Positions 1 through 5,240 of a DNA stretch of 7,902 nt are shown one piece after another. The DNA lies in the NCBI GenBank assembly GCA_029934695.1, contig JAOZLU010000323.1:1-7902 (forward strand), in the 5' to 3' direction. The position numbers were made by a program, and so were the translations under genes. A model generated the notes under the pieces. That model had not been told where the DNA came from and did not search any database. It saw only the letters and a list, made by a program, of their open reading frames with translations. Within the stretch, counting starts at the first letter, position 1, and the number at the start of each line of letters is the position of its first letter. Origin of the DNA: Desulfobacterales bacterium. Its GTDB lineage: Bacteria; Desulfobacterota; Desulfobacteria; Desulfobacterales; 4be13.

Positions 1-2
1 CG

Positions 3-302
3 GAGACAGGGCGATGGACAGCGAAGGACCCGATTCTCTTTGCAGGCGGGGATACCGATCTGTATGGGTATTGCCTGAACAATCCTGTCGGTTTCATTGA
101 TCATGACGGACGGAAGGTCAGTATAATCCGGTGCGGTCCTCATCCTTCTGTCAGAATAGAAAATGCAGATACTTCTCTGACAGGACAATGGAGTTTCGGA
201 CCGGACGATTTCTCAAAAAAGATTATGCAATCAACACTCATGCAGGTTCGGAATGGATTTGCTACGGATACGAACTTGACATGCCCCGGAGGATTTTACT
301 GA
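3..302 (+). CDS. RHS-repeat protein, C-terminal end (5' truncated by window edge)
   Basis: The frame is open from the window edge and ends at a TGA at 300-302, giving the last 99 residues of a larger protein. It starts with the RHS-repeat-associated core signature: ETGRWTAKDPI, then FAGGDTDLYGY, then NNPVGFIDHDGRK. In RHS/YD proteins this core closes the beta-cage and is followed by a variable C-terminal toxin released on the outside or into a rival cell. Here the tail after the DHDGRK motif (about residue 39) is only about 60 residues, shorter than most RHS toxin domains, and I recognise no family in it. It overlaps a second open frame from 188 onwards, so the tail may be truncated or a leftover tip. 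The core call is firm; a toxin role for the tail is inference. Confidence 0.8.
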   Translation, partial: ETGRWTAKDPILFAGGDTDLYGYCLNNPVGFIDHDGRKVSIIRCGPHPSVRIENADTSLTGQWSFGPDDFSKKIMQSTLMQVRNGFATDTNLTCPGGFY

Positions 303-516
303 ACTGGAGGATGCCTTTGATGAACAACTGGCCGAATTGCCTGCAAAAATAGGAGAGGCTTTTGAGGTTGAGTTCATTGTTGATGATCCGGAGCTTGACA
401 ATCTTTTGGAATATACGGACAAATACATGGAAGAACACCCGGAAAGCGTTCAGCCCATTGATCAGGAGTTGTTTGATCGTATGGATGCTCTGATCGGAGA
501 GCTTCTCGCTTTTTAA
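188..516 (+). pseudogene. Putative RHS-tip immunity protein, broken by a one-base frameshift
   Basis: Two adjoining open frames read as one protein if a single base is restored near the C4 run at 284-287. The first part starts at ATG 188 (AGGA just upstream, though very close) and reads MEFRTGRFLKK and later GSEWICYGYELDMP. The second, in the next frame and open from 280, reads EDFTELEDAFDEQL and later EFIVDDPELDNLLEY, and stops at the TAA at 514-516. The joined product would be about 109 residues and strongly acidic, without a signal peptide. Small acidic ORFs directly downstream of RHS tips are typically cytoplasmic immunity proteins; I do not recognise the exact family. The break could be a real mutation or a read error. 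The overlap with the RHS frame is unusual for an immunity gene. Confidence 0.45.
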
Positions 517-553
517 TTGTTCTTTCAGGCCGGTTCATATCTTCGGCAGGAAA

Positions 554-640
554 ATTTACAGCAAGTCTGAGAATATCAGGGAAGGAGCCGGTGATGCAGG
601 AAATATTTCCATCACAGCGAATAAGATACAGCAGGCAGGA
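554..640 (+). pseudogene. Relic of a haemagglutinin/two-partner-secretion beta-helix repeat
   Basis: In frame 2 this short stretch reads IYSKSENI followed by GAGDAGNISITANKI. The GDAGNISI-A-x-I pattern is characteristic of the repeated rungs of filamentous-haemagglutinin-like exoproteins secreted by the two-partner pathway. Only about one and a half rungs survive. There is no start codon, secretion domain or partner transporter, and the same frame runs on into the antisense of the TolC gene before stopping at 746-748. It is best read as a gene scrap left by recombination. The match is short, so it could be chance. Confidence 0.35.
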
Positions 641-683
641 ACCCCGTCCGACAGTGGCAGTGTGAGAAAAAAAGCAGGCTTTC

Positions 684-1973
684 TCAAAAATCATCCGTCA
701 TTCGCATCAGTCCGTAATAATTCAGAAACAGTTGATTCCTGGCATTAATGAAATTGTATTTTGCTCTTGAAAGGTAATAAATCGCATCAAGGACATCCGC
801 AGCGGTTTCCACGCCTTCCTTAAAAGAGATGTCCGTTATCCTCATATTCTCTTCAGCCTGGGAAATACTGCTTTTTGCAACTTTCAGATTTTTCAGCGAT
901 ACATCGTAATCCAGCAGAATATTCTTCAACTCAGTTCTCAAAGTCTGCTTTAATTCATAAAGATCGTATCCGACGATTTTTACATCCAGATGCGCCTTTT
1001 CCACGATATCCCCTTTCCTGAATCCGTCAAAGATATTCATTCTTGCGCTTAACACGAATCTTATTTCGTCCTCACTTTCATCGCCTTGGCCCATGACATA
1101 ATTATCTCCGTATTTTTTATACGCTGCCGAAACATCAACAGACGGATAATATGCGGATCTGGCGGATCTGACACCGAATTCTCTTGCATTCAAAACCATT
1201 TCCAGGGCCTTTATCTCACTCCTTTTCTCAAGCATCCGGGGTTCATAAAATGCGAAATTCTTCACTCCCGGTATCTGATCGAATTCACTGAAACTCAGTC
1301 TGCCAGGATCAACTTCCGAATCTGTCTCAATTTCAAGCCGGTTGACGCTCTTTGTAAACTCTGCCTCTGCCTTCTTCATCTTCTGCTGTGCGTCATCAAG
1401 CTCAACACTTATCTTGAGAAGATCGTTTTTCTTTATCAGGCCGACACCGTACCTGCTCTTCGCATCTTCGTGCCGTTTTTTGAGAAATTTATATTCGTCC
1501 TGAGCAACCTTCAGACTGTTCTTTTTTCCGAAAATATCCAGATAGCGGACTGCGACCGAGTAATTTATATCCTGAATGATGCTCTCCAGTTCATAATCTC
1601 TTGATTTTTTAACCAGTTCCGCAGATTTCAGATCATATCTTCTTTTAAACCCGGAAAAAATATTATAGGCGATAATGCCCGTAAATACGCTGTTTTCACT
1701 GTTCTCAACGGCTGTATCCTCTTCCAGGCGGTTTGCAGTATAGCTGATATCAGCCGAGGGCAGAAACGCGTTCCGGGCGATGCCCTCGTCCAGTTCACCC
1801 TTTTGAAGATTGGCCCTGTATTTTTCCACGACCTTCCTGTTTTCCACTGCTCTTTCCTGCAGTTCAATCAGGGATTCGCTTTGTGCAATCCCTGAAAACA
1901 TAAGAAAAAACAGCACAGAAAAACAAAGCGTCAAATGGGGGATCCATCTGTTTTCAGTCTTGAATCGTTTCAT
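684..1973 (-). CDS. TolC-family outer-membrane efflux/secretion channel
   Basis: A 429-residue protein of normal TolC-family length. It would form the trimeric outer-membrane and periplasmic duct used by RND or ABC efflux pumps and type I secretion. Residues 1-32 form a long signal peptide: a basic N-region, a hydrophobic core at about 14-30, and a plausible cleavage after AQS at 30-32. The family's internal duplication is visible: NIFSGF at 104-109 and NIFDGF at 313-318 each precede a long amphipathic helical stretch. An LP-S motif (71-73) and its counterpart YYPSVDVS mark the matching beta-strand entries. The start is supported by AAGGA nine bases upstream of ATG. No adaptor or pump gene is adjacent, but an RND permease remnant lies upstream on the same strand at 5241-5643. 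The native partner is unknown. Confidence 0.9.
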   Translation of the reverse strand: MKRFKTENRWIPHLTLCFSVLFFLMFSGIAQSESLIELQERAVENRKVVEKYRANLQKGELDEGIARNAFLPSADISYTANRLEEDTAVENSENSVFTGIIAYNIFSGFKRRYDLKSAELVKKSRDYELESIIQDINYSVAVRYLDIFGKKNSLKVAQDEYKFLKKRHEDAKSRYGVGLIKKNDLLKISVELDDAQQKMKKAEAEFTKSVNRLEIETDSEVDPGRLSFSEFDQIPGVKNFAFYEPRMLEKRSEIKALEMVLNAREFGVRSARSAYYPSVDVSAAYKKYGDNYVMGQGDESEDEIRFVLSARMNIFDGFRKGDIVEKAHLDVKIVGYDLYELKQTLRTELKNILLDYDVSLKNLKVAKSSISQAEENMRITDISFKEGVETAADVLDAIYYLSRAKYNFINARNQLFLNYYGLMRMTDDF

Positions 1974-2034
1974 TATTTATTTTCCTTTCAAGTTTGATAT
2001 TTCTGGTTCTAATGTTTTTTGTGGTTTCCGATAT

Positions 2035-2253
2035 GAACCGCAGACAACCGCAGATGAACACATAAGTACCTGGCCAAAAGTTTCCCGGAATTTTTTTCCG
2101 GGAAAACAGCTTTCACAAACCGCAGATGAACACGGATGAACGCGGATGACCCCGCCGTCTGCGTTCATCTGCGTTTATCTGCGGTTCACAATATGCAAAT
2201 ACCTGAAAACATATGGCCAAGTATTTACGAGCATCAGCGTTCATCTGCGGTTT
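2035..2253. repeat. Composite imperfect inverted repeat built on AACCGCAGATGAACGC
   Basis: Five copies of an ACCGCAGA-type unit occur: three on the plus strand (2035-2045, 2046-2060, 2118-2149) and two inverted (2160-2187, 2237-2253). The inner pair, 2118-2146 against 2160-2187, matches over about 29 positions with four transitions. In plus-strand RNA three of these would be G-U pairs, so the stem would be nearly continuous around a loop of about 12 bases. Outside it a second palindromic layer pairs AAGTACCTGGCCA (around 2064-2076) with the inverse of TGGCCAAGTATTT (around 2213-2226). Such GCAGATGAACGC repeats are scattered between genes in many environmental proteobacterial genomes; their function is unknown. 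Confidence 0.8.
2081..2105. repeat. Perfect 10-bp hairpin with T5 loop
   Basis: TTTCCCGGAA at 2081-2090 pairs perfectly with TTCCGGGAAA at 2096-2105 around a five-base T loop. It lies between two GCAGATGAAC arms of the larger repeat. Neither strand has a T-run after the stem, so it does not look like a functional intrinsic terminator. Confidence 0.75.
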
Positions 2254-2279
2254 GCAGGAATCAGTCTTATGCAACCACA

Positions 2280-2296
2280 AAATCCGTTAGAATCAG
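2280..2296 (+). repeat. 17-nt motif AAATCCGTTAKAATCAG, copy 1
   Basis: AAATCCGTTAGAATCAG differs at one position from two other copies in this window: 2410-2426 (inverted) and 5356-5372 (same orientation). Two exact 17-mers plus a near match in 8 kb are not expected by chance, which points to a dispersed genomic repeat. No longer flanking similarity is apparent. Confidence 0.6.
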
Positions 2297-2409
2297 TGAT
2301 ATTTAATCATTTCACAGGAAAGATGACTCTTTTTTCATTAATAGTCAACCATTTTTTGAGTTTACCTTCAGCACAACTGGCGTATAATGATTTTGCAAAT
2401 CGTTTTTTC

Positions 2410-2426
2410 CTGATTATAACGGATTT
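2410..2426 (-). repeat. 17-nt motif AAATCCGTTATAATCAG, copy 2 (inverted)
   Basis: On the plus strand this reads CTGATTATAACGGATTT, the exact reverse complement of the copy at 5356-5372. With the copy at 2280-2296 it forms an inverted pair bracketing about 147 bases. Upstream T-runs are shared with the third copy (minus-strand reading), so the true unit may be slightly longer, about 22 bases with one indel. Confidence 0.65.
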
Positions 2427-2494
2427 CGGAAGGGTACAATCTGTTGAAATTACTGAGTTGGATAATGGCAGTTCTGTCCCGGAAGCCCGGAAAC

Positions 2495-3871
2495 TCAATA
2501 CCCGTCAAATATCCTTTCCGCTTCTTCCACCATATAAAGCGGCAGGGATAAAAGGCCAAAAGAAACTTTGACAGTATCTGTTGCCTGCCTGACAGAATGC
2601 CTGACATTCTGAAAGCCCGGTGTATTCATATCAAAACGGATTGCAACCGGAATCTGTTTCTGGTATGCAAACTGGAGCAGGGATTTCAAAGATCCGCTTT
2701 TGCCTGCCTTTACTTCAACCCCCACCACGGACTGCCCCATCTGAAGAACAAAATCAATCTCAGCATTTGATGATCTTCCCTCACGAAGCCAATATGCCAG
2801 GGAAGGCCTTTTGTTGCTTTTTCCTGAAAATGCAATATGCTGGGCAATAAACTGTTCTGCGATTCTGCCTTTGTTTATAAAATCCTTTGTTTTCAGATCA
2901 TCCGGGGAAATCCATCGGATTCCGCACATACTGTTCATAAGACCGCAGTCCATGAAAAATGTTTTGAATTTATGCTGATCAGCAGATGCCAGTACAGGTA
3001 TTCCTGATGCATCCGTATGATATGCTTTCATAATAATCTGGGCTTTTTCCAGCAGGTCCAATGCCCTGCGAAGTTCTCTTGCCTGCTCGCCCGGATCTAT
3101 ATTGGCATATTTGATCCTGTTGCCCGCACTTGCAGGGATATAGTCAAAAACCCTGTGCAGACGCAACAGGTCCGCATGAGCTGCATATTTTGCAAAATCA
3201 TCCCTGTAAGTCTCAATGATTGATGCATGGACATCAAAGACTTTGTCAATATCTTTCGTGTCAATATATACCTGCACTGCTTCGGGCATTCCGCCTGTCA
3301 GAAAATAAATACGCAGTATTTCAAGCAGACGCTCATGCGCGGCCAGGGGAAAAATATCAGGCAGACAGTATCCGGTCATAAGGTCAAGCAGATCTTTTTC
3401 ACCAAGAGCAGACAGGGTTTCTTTGAAAGTGACAGTGCCAAGAAAAAGATATTCAATCCGACCGACCGGCATTGAATAAGAATGTTTTGAAAGTGCAAAT
3501 TCGAGAAGTGATCCTGCGGCAATAACCGGGAGTTCAGGACAGTCTTCATAAAAATACCGCAGGGTCTGTATTGCGATGGGAACCGACTGAATCTCATCCA
3601 GAAAAAGCAGGGATCCCTGTTTTTTTATCGGGCCTTTTCGGCAGATATATTCCAGTTCTTTCAGTATCCTGTCTGTATCATGGCTTGCAAAAACATCAGT
3701 CAGTTTCGGATGCCGCTCCAGATTAATCTCATGAAGGGTAAGATTCTTTTCGCCGGCAAACTGCCTCACCAGGGTTGACTTTCCAACCTGTCTTGCCCCC
3801 CGGATCACCATTGGTTTCCGCCTGGTGTTTTCCAACCATTGGCTCAGTCTTTTTTCCGCAATTCTTTTCAT
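2495..3871 (-). CDS. AAA_14 / DUF4143 family ATPase
   Basis: A 458-residue protein with the full two-part layout of this family. The N-terminal P-loop ATPase domain has Walker A GARQVGKST at 25-33, Walker B LLFLDEIQ at 88-95 and a sensor-like VIAAGSLLE at 116-124. The DUF4143 C-terminal domain ends in a restriction-endonuclease-like core, with D373 (AEIDFV) and E386-x-K388 (GVEVKAG) in the D...ExK spacing of PD-(D/E)xK folds. Members are widespread, often amplified within one genome and poorly characterised. Nucleic-acid binding or cleavage is suspected from the fold only. The length is typical and nothing key is missing. No strong Shine-Dalgarno precedes the ATG at 3871, and an intrinsic terminator ends just 17 bases upstream, so expression may be attenuated. 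It has no operon partner. Confidence 0.9.
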   Translation of the reverse strand: MKRIAEKRLSQWLENTRRKPMVIRGARQVGKSTLVRQFAGEKNLTLHEINLERHPKLTDVFASHDTDRILKELEYICRKGPIKKQGSLLFLDEIQSVPIAIQTLRYFYEDCPELPVIAAGSLLEFALSKHSYSMPVGRIEYLFLGTVTFKETLSALGEKDLLDLMTGYCLPDIFPLAAHERLLEILRIYFLTGGMPEAVQVYIDTKDIDKVFDVHASIIETYRDDFAKYAAHADLLRLHRVFDYIPASAGNRIKYANIDPGEQARELRRALDLLEKAQIIMKAYHTDASGIPVLASADQHKFKTFFMDCGLMNSMCGIRWISPDDLKTKDFINKGRIAEQFIAQHIAFSGKSNKRPSLAYWLREGRSSNAEIDFVLQMGQSVVGVEVKAGKSGSLKSLLQFAYQKQIPVAIRFDMNTPGFQNVRHSVRQATDTVKVSFGLLSLPLYMVEEAERIFDGY

Positions 3872-3888
3872 GTCACATATCTGTGGAT

Positions 3889-3957
3889 AAAAAAAGAAAC
3901 CCGGCTTTTTTTATATGGCTGGGAAGTCGGCCTGTCCGTGAAAAGAGCCGGGTTTCT
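3889..3957 (-). terminator. Rho-independent terminator immediately upstream of the ATPase start
   Basis: GAAACCCGGCT (3896-3906) pairs perfectly with AGCCGGGTTTC (3946-3956). The stem extends inward through a G-T pair and four A-T pairs and outward by one A-T pair. Read on the minus strand it is followed directly by seven Ts (plus-strand A-run 3889-3895), the classic terminator layout. The plus strand lacks such a run. It could end transcription from higA, but its position 17 bases before the ATPase ATG also fits an attenuator in the ATPase leader. Confidence 0.75.
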
Positions 3958-3982
3958 CGCCTGCTCAATTTCCTGTCCTGTA

Positions 3983-4007
3983 CACAGGTCATATATATAT
4001 CACAGGT
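3983..4007. promoter_or_regulatory. Direct repeat CACAGGT flanking an (AT)n tract: possible regulator site
   Basis: CACAGGT occurs at 3983-3989 and again at 4001-4007. The start-to-start spacing is 18 bases, with an alternating AT tract between. It lies just downstream of the candidate minus-strand promoter at 4030-4059, in the presumed ATPase leader. It could be a protein site or, in RNA, supply CCUGU segments able to pair with ACAGG segments at about 3971-3981. Function is unproven. Confidence 0.3.
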
Positions 4008-4029
4008 GTATTTGCTACACTGAATGCAT

Positions 4030-4059
4030 AAAATACCCCCTTGTTTCATGCTTTGTCAA
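4030..4059 (-). promoter_or_regulatory. Candidate sigma-70-type promoter for the ATPase gene
   Basis: On the minus strand TTGACA (plus 4054-4059) is followed after 18 bases by TATTTT (plus 4030-4035). The -35 box is a perfect match and the -10 box matches four of six. Transcription would start near 4023, giving a leader of about 150 bases that contains the terminator hairpin before the ATPase ATG. Confidence 0.4.
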
Positions 4060-4187
4060 TATAAAAAACAGGCATTTTGTCTTTTATTTTTATATGAAAA
4101 TTTTCGGAGTGCAAAAATAGAGTGAAGCAGTTTTTTGCATTTTTCCAATGACTTTCATGCTTCGATGGGCATTTGGGAAGAATTCCC

Positions 4188-4228
4188 CCGAATTACAGGG
4201 TATTCCTGAACATGTTCAGGAAATTCGG
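4188..4228. repeat. Nested inverted repeat with a perfect 20-bp palindrome
   Basis: TTCCTGAACATGTTCAGGAA at 4203-4222 is its own reverse complement. It is enclosed by a second pair of arms, CCGAATT at 4188-4194 and AATTCGG at 4222-4228. It sits about 100 bases past the higA stop. No T-run follows on either strand, so a protein-binding site, a repeat-element end or a cruciform is more likely than a terminator. Confidence 0.7.
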
Positions 4229-4324
4229 ATGAACCTGCCGTTTTTTAAGACAAATCCGGGCGATTTTCCTGAAAAATCCCATTGAAGTGAACCGGTGCCT
4301 GTTTTTTGAGGCAATCTTCTCAAA

Positions 4325-4642
4325 TCAGGCAGGAACAGGAACAGCCAGCATATCAAGCGGCAGTGCGTTCTGCCATTCCTTTGAGTCGTGCTCTGCATGC
4401 CAAAGGTCATACTCTTTCTGCAAGCCTGCCCAGAGTCCCGGTGTTGTGTTAAAAACTCTCGACAAACGCAAAGCCATGTCAGGAGTGACAGGAGCATGTT
4501 CATTAACAATCTTCGAGACTGTCACCCTTGAAACACCTAAATGTTCAGCCAGCTTTGAAACCGAAAGTGAAAGCGGTTCCAAATAATCATATTTCAGTAT
4601 TACCCCAGGATGAACAGGGGGTCTTTTTCTTATACGTTTCAT
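4325..4642 (-). CDS. higA: HigA-type antitoxin (XRE-family helix-turn-helix)
   Basis: A 105-residue protein that matches the HigA antitoxin pattern along its length: RPPVHPGVILKYDYL at the N-terminus, a helix-turn-helix at about 27-48 (SVSKLAEHLGVSRVTVSKIV), then TPDMALRLSRVFNTTPGLW and LQKEYDLW. HigA proteins bind and neutralise the HigB mRNA interferase and repress their own operon by binding a palindrome. I chose ATG at 4642 because AAAGGTG lies at the right distance; a GTG at 4651 would overlap that ribosome site. It follows higB on the same strand, but after a 212-base gap rather than the usual few bases. A weak promoter of its own may lie at 4659-4687. Confidence 0.9.
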   Translation of the reverse strand: MKRIRKRPPVHPGVILKYDYLEPLSLSVSKLAEHLGVSRVTVSKIVNEHAPVTPDMALRLSRVFNTTPGLWAGLQKEYDLWHAEHDSKEWQNALPLDMLAVPVPA

Positions 4643-4658
4643 AATAATCACCTTTATT

Positions 4659-4687
4659 TATATAATATTTTCAATCCTTAGTTTCAA
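4659..4687 (-). promoter_or_regulatory. Possible independent promoter for higA
   Basis: On the minus strand TTGAAA (plus 4682-4687) is followed after 17 bases by TATATA (plus 4659-4664). The region is very A+T rich, so such matches are common. The implied start at about 4652 would leave a leader of only about ten bases and clip the ribosome site, which lowers confidence. Confidence 0.25.
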
Positions 4688-4768
4688 TTTGAATTATCTC
4701 TGAAAGTTTAAAAAATATAAAAGAAGAATGCCTTTTTCAATCCTGCTTTTAATATGAATTGTCAATGG

Positions 4769-4795
4769 TTCGGACAGCATCTGAAACTGCCCGAA
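4769..4795. repeat. Hairpin in the higB-higA gap
   Basis: TTCGGACAG (4769-4777) pairs with CTGCCCGAA (4787-4795) across a nine-base loop, eight of nine positions matching. In minus-strand RNA the odd position is a G-U pair. It is the only G+C-rich structure in an otherwise A+T-rich gap and lies in the transcript between higB and higA. No T-run follows, so RNA processing or stability control is more plausible than termination. Confidence 0.5.
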
Positions 4796-4854
4796 TGTTA
4801 GCCCTCTAATTAATTAAAATATATTGTCTAATAATTTTTTATTGATAATATCAA

Positions 4855-5136
4855 TCAATGATAGTCATTGTAATCCACTTCATACGCATCTCTTTCTACA
4901 AAACGAAAAGTTACCCGATAGTTTTTATTGACTCTCACTGCCCATCGCTCATCTTTTCTGGGTTCCAGCTTGTGAAGGTGCGACCCCGGATAGTTCATAT
5001 CTCTGAGTACATCCTCCGCTTTATCAAGTCGTTCCAGAATGCGCTCCAGTTTTTCGACATGTTGAATATGAATTTTTTTTCTTGTCCCATCATAATAAAA
5101 GTCTTCCAAATTTGTGTTTAAAAAAGTTTTAATCAT
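4855..5136 (-). CDS. higB: HigB-type toxin (RelE/ParE superfamily mRNA interferase)
   Basis: A 93-residue protein of standard HigB length. It shows the family's ordered motifs: MIKTF at the start, YDGTRKKIHIQHVEKLERIL with the paired helices, LDKAEDVLRDMNYPG, LHKLEP, then the beta-sheet core RWAVRVNKNYRVTFRF and the terminal AYEVDYNDYH. HigB toxins cut translated mRNA at the ribosome and are held inactive by HigA. The start is strongly supported: AAGGAG lies five bases before the ATG. As in other hig loci the toxin precedes the antitoxin. Upstream is a good promoter with a dyad in its spacer (5208-5236), consistent with autorepression by HigA. The frame is intact and nothing essential appears lost. 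Confidence 0.92.
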   Translation of the reverse strand: MIKTFLNTNLEDFYYDGTRKKIHIQHVEKLERILERLDKAEDVLRDMNYPGSHLHKLEPRKDERWAVRVNKNYRVTFRFVERDAYEVDYNDYH

Positions 5137-5207
5137 AATGACTCCTTAGCGTTTTTAGTTTTTATTAAAAAATTCTTTACTTTAGGTGTTCAAGAAAATA
5201 TGTTTGT

Positions 5208-5236
5208 AGTGTAAAGCATTAGTTTACACCTGTCAA
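5208..5236 (-). promoter_or_regulatory. higB promoter with overlapping dyad operator
   Basis: On the minus strand TTGACA (plus 5231-5236) and TACACT (plus 5208-5213) are 17 bases apart. The spacer holds a perfect 7-bp inverted repeat, GTGTAAA (5209-5215) and TTTACAC (5223-5229), separated by seven bases. A repressor on this dyad would block RNA polymerase. HigA, encoded downstream, is the natural candidate. Confidence 0.65.
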
Positions 5237-5240
5237 TGAA

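Larger units (their letters stand above)
1974..2494. other. Gene-free repeat region between tolC-like gene and ATPase gene
   Basis: This stretch of 521 bases holds the upstream region of the TolC-family gene and the downstream region of the ATPase gene, both on the minus strand. I find no convincing coding frame. It contains the GCAGATGAAC inverted-repeat block (2035-2253), a perfect hairpin (2081-2105) and two oppositely oriented copies of a 17-nt motif (2280-2296 and 2410-2426). I see no clear promoter for the TolC gene and no intrinsic terminator for the ATPase gene. Confidence 0.7.

Noticed and set aside
663..686. TGAGAAA/TTTCTCA hairpin at the TolC gene stop as a terminator
   Set aside because: The stem is only 7 bp and A+T-rich, and the T-run falls inside the 3' arm rather than after it. 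Termination here is possible but not supportable.
374..694. Minus-strand ORF opposite the RHS partner and haemagglutinin scrap
   Set aside because: Low-complexity, motif-free translation. The plus-strand readings here carry recognisable patterns.
2035..2253. CRISPR-like array
   Set aside because: The units are of unequal length, occur in both orientations and have no regular spacers. No cas gene is present.
2146..2571. Plus-strand ORF across the repeat region and the ATPase 3' end
   Set aside because: It runs through inverted repeats and the antisense of the ATPase gene. The translation shows no domain, and its LIITDFG segment simply reflects the 17-nt repeat.
4110..4139. TGCAAAAA/TTTTTGCA hairpin as a plus-strand terminator
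   Set aside because: It has an eight-base A+T-rich stem with a 14-base loop, and no plus-strand gene lies upstream to be terminated.
4216..4509. Minus-strand ORF overlapping higA
   Set aside because: It is an out-of-frame shadow of higA, whose helix-turn-helix and family motifs fix the true frame.
4643..4651. GTG at 4651 as start of higA
   Set aside because: It would add three residues and sits on top of the AAAGGTG ribosome site that serves ATG 4642.
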